A stretch of DNA of 14,825 nucleotides. Origin: Cytophagaceae bacterium. GTDB taxonomy: Bacteria; Bacteroidota; Bacteroidia; Cytophagales; Flexibacteraceae. The notes under the pieces are model-generated. The model did no database searches. It was not told the DNA's origin and saw only the letters and a list, made by a program, of their open reading frames with translations. This document shows positions 13,402-14,825 of the stretch, one piece after another; positions within the stretch are counted from its first letter, which is position 1, and every line of letters starts with the position of its first letter. The stretch is taken from the NCBI GenBank assembly GCA_947464365.1, contig CANHWS010000052.1:1-14825 (forward strand), read 5' to 3'. Made by a program: the position numbers and the translations under genes.

Positions 13402-14825
13402 ATGGCAGGATGGGGCCAGATTGGCATCTACTGGCGCAAAACTAACACCACCAAGGCTGATTACTTCGAATTGTCCTGCCTAAATCAGGATTGGGTCTTG
13501 TTGCGCTGCTCAACCCTGCCAAAACTCTCGGACCAGCTCTGGATCCAGACTCGCCTCGAGCGCCTGACGGCATCTGCTAAACCTTTCGGGCTGATCATGA
13601 CCTGTGCCGAGCCCGCCGAAATTGGCCTTAGCAACTGGATGGAGTGGTGTAAGTTTTTTACAAAGTTTGACGTAGTGTATGGTTGTCCGCAAATAATTGA
13701 GCTCTATTTCGACTACGTCTGGGGTGGTTTGATGGTCCACTCTACCGACGATGATATGGCCGAAGGTCAGCTAATGACCACGGAACTTATCAGCCTTGGT
13801 GAGGAAGTCCTCCAGAATTTACGCAACATTCGGTTCGAGGCCCTATCCCTCCCACTAACGATCTCAATTAATGACCTACCATGGCCTGAGGATACAACAC
13901 CAGAGGCTTTTGTTCGTCCAATTACCCAATCAGAACTGATCTTGTTGTCCGAAGTCCAGCAACAGGAGTGGTACCACCTTCAGCAAAGTACCAATCAGCT
14001 GTTTGGCAACCTTGGCGCCGATGGTTTGTGGCCCATCATGCAGTCCATTCTCAAAACGTCTGATAAGGCCATGATCATCCTGGATGCCGAAACACGCGTT
14101 TTGCTATCCAACAAAAGTGCCACCGAACTTTTCCGCCTACGTTATGGTGTAGTCATCGAGCACGGTATGATCATGCTCGACTCTCTACCGTCAGAACAAC
14201 AAGACAAGCTCCTGATGCGCCTACGGAAGGCACGCCAAGGAGAGTCATTCTTGGTATCGGATACCTTTAAAAGAGGTGATAGCAAGATCTTTCTGGAATA
14301 CAGCTATAGCCCCGTATTTAAGCAAGGGCATTTTGCCGGCATACTGCTCCGGATACAGGATGTTACTGCCACCCGCATCAACGAGCAAGAACGCCTCGCC
14401 CGCGAACGCCAAATTAGGTCGCTGACCGAAAAAATCCCTGGTGTGATCTTCCAAGGCAAGGCTGATACCACGGACGGCATCGCCAAGTTTATATACATGA
14501 GCCCTAGTAGCATTAACTACTTAGGCGAGCATGCAGATACCGTAACGTCTGATCCTAAATACCTATCGCGTTATGCGACAGATATCAACGGCTGGAATGC
14601 ACTGCAAGCCAATGCCTTACTAGGGCAGGATCTGAACTACGAAGGCCCTTTCCTGCTACCGAATCTGGGCTTGCGCTGGCTGCTTTTCACAGCCCAGGTG
14701 AGTTTTCATACCACTGCTGGCTATATCTACGACGGCCTCATCATGGACGTCACGGATCGTATTTTGGCTCGCGAGGAGGCCAAGTCGCATCAGGAAAGAC
14801 TAGATGTATTGACCCAAACGGCACC
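13402..14825 (+). CDS. PAS-domain signalling protein (likely sensor kinase), 3' end outside window
   Basis: The frame is open from a stop at 13342 to the window end; 474 codons are visible from the ATG at 13402. A GTG at 13345, directly after that stop, would add 19 residues. Since two neighbours use GTG, this cannot be ruled out. Residues 1-210 match nothing I know; they have no membrane helix or signal peptide and contain several Cys and Trp. A first PAS domain spans about 216-325 (AMIILDAETRVLLSNKSATELF, ending GILLRIQDVTATRI). A second spans about 339-452 (SLTEKIPGVIFQGK, FIYMSPSSINYLG, ending YDGLIMDVTDRILAREEA). A linker helix begins at the edge. PAS domains sense small molecules, redox state or light and usually precede histidine kinase or cyclase modules. 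A kinase is my guess; the output domain is not visible. Confidence 0.8.
   Translation, partial: MAGWGQIGIYWRKTNTTKADYFELSCLNQDWVLLRCSTLPKLSDQLWIQTRLERLTASAKPFGLIMTCAEPAEIGLSNWMEWCKFFTKFDVVYGCPQIIELYFDYVWGGLMVHSTDDDMAEGQLMTTELISLGEEVLQNLRNIRFEALSLPLTISINDLPWPEDTTPEAFVRPITQSELILLSEVQQQEWYHLQQSTNQLFGNLGADGLWPIMQSILKTSDKAMIILDAETRVLLSNKSATELFRLRYGVVIEHGMIMLDSLPSEQQDKLLMRLRKARQGESFLVSDTFKRGDSKIFLEYSYSPVFKQGHFAGILLRIQDVTATRINEQERLARERQIRSLTEKIPGVIFQGKADTTDGIAKFIYMSPSSINYLGEHADTVTSDPKYLSRYATDINGWNALQANALLGQDLNYEGPFLLPNLGLRWLLFTAQVSFHTTAGYIYDGLIMDVTDRILAREEAKSHQERLDVLTQTA

Overview
The window looks like a Bacteroidota chromosome. Three things point there: exact matches to the phylum's promoter (TTG or TTTG near -33, TAnnTTTG near -7), no convincing Shine-Dalgarno sites before the genes, and a gene set typical of the phylum (DUF2147 secreted protein, tetR-tolC-MFP-RND operon, bacterial ComA-like protein). 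A Cytophagales-like organism of roughly 50% GC is my guess, but I cannot resolve it further by eye.

Left part (1-2330). A plus-strand gene open at the left edge encodes an AbiEi-type (COG4861-like) protein. No toxin gene follows it. Converging on it from the minus strand is an AT-rich family-6 DNA-deoxyinosine (hypoxanthine) glycosylase gene. A single in-frame TGA breaks it: conserved sequence, including the LPSTSAAN block, continues in the same frame after the stop. It has its own good promoter, next to a G8 tract. A strong terminator separates it from a secreted DUF2147 protein.

Centre (2480-9350). A minus-strand operon runs tetR, tolC-like, lipoprotein membrane-fusion protein, RND pump. 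This is a complete tripartite efflux system with its local repressor as first gene. A perfect 6-1-6 palindrome (TGAACA C TGTTCA) lies between the two promoter boxes, so TetR probably represses its own operon. Perfect hairpins lie in the two longer gaps between genes, and TTAAC occurs three times at 9-bp steps up to the tolC start codon. A canonical G-quadruplex motif lies just upstream of the promoter.

Right-centre (9455-13179). Three more minus-strand genes: an extended short-chain dehydrogenase/epimerase, a TPR-repeat protein and phosphosulfolactate synthase (ComA). ComA ends in a near-perfect terminator. Two of the three start with GTG.

Right edge (13345-14825). Divergent from the dehydrogenase is a long plus-strand gene cut by the window end. 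It encodes a soluble protein with about 210 residues I do not recognise, followed by two PAS domains. It is probably the front part of a sensor kinase or another PAS-regulated enzyme.

I see no tRNA, rRNA, CRISPR array, insertion sequence or attachment site. I also see no clearly new multi-gene system. The items most worth checking are the interrupted glycosylase, the operator inside the promoter, the unrecognised N-terminal region of the PAS protein, and ComA without the later coenzyme M genes nearby.
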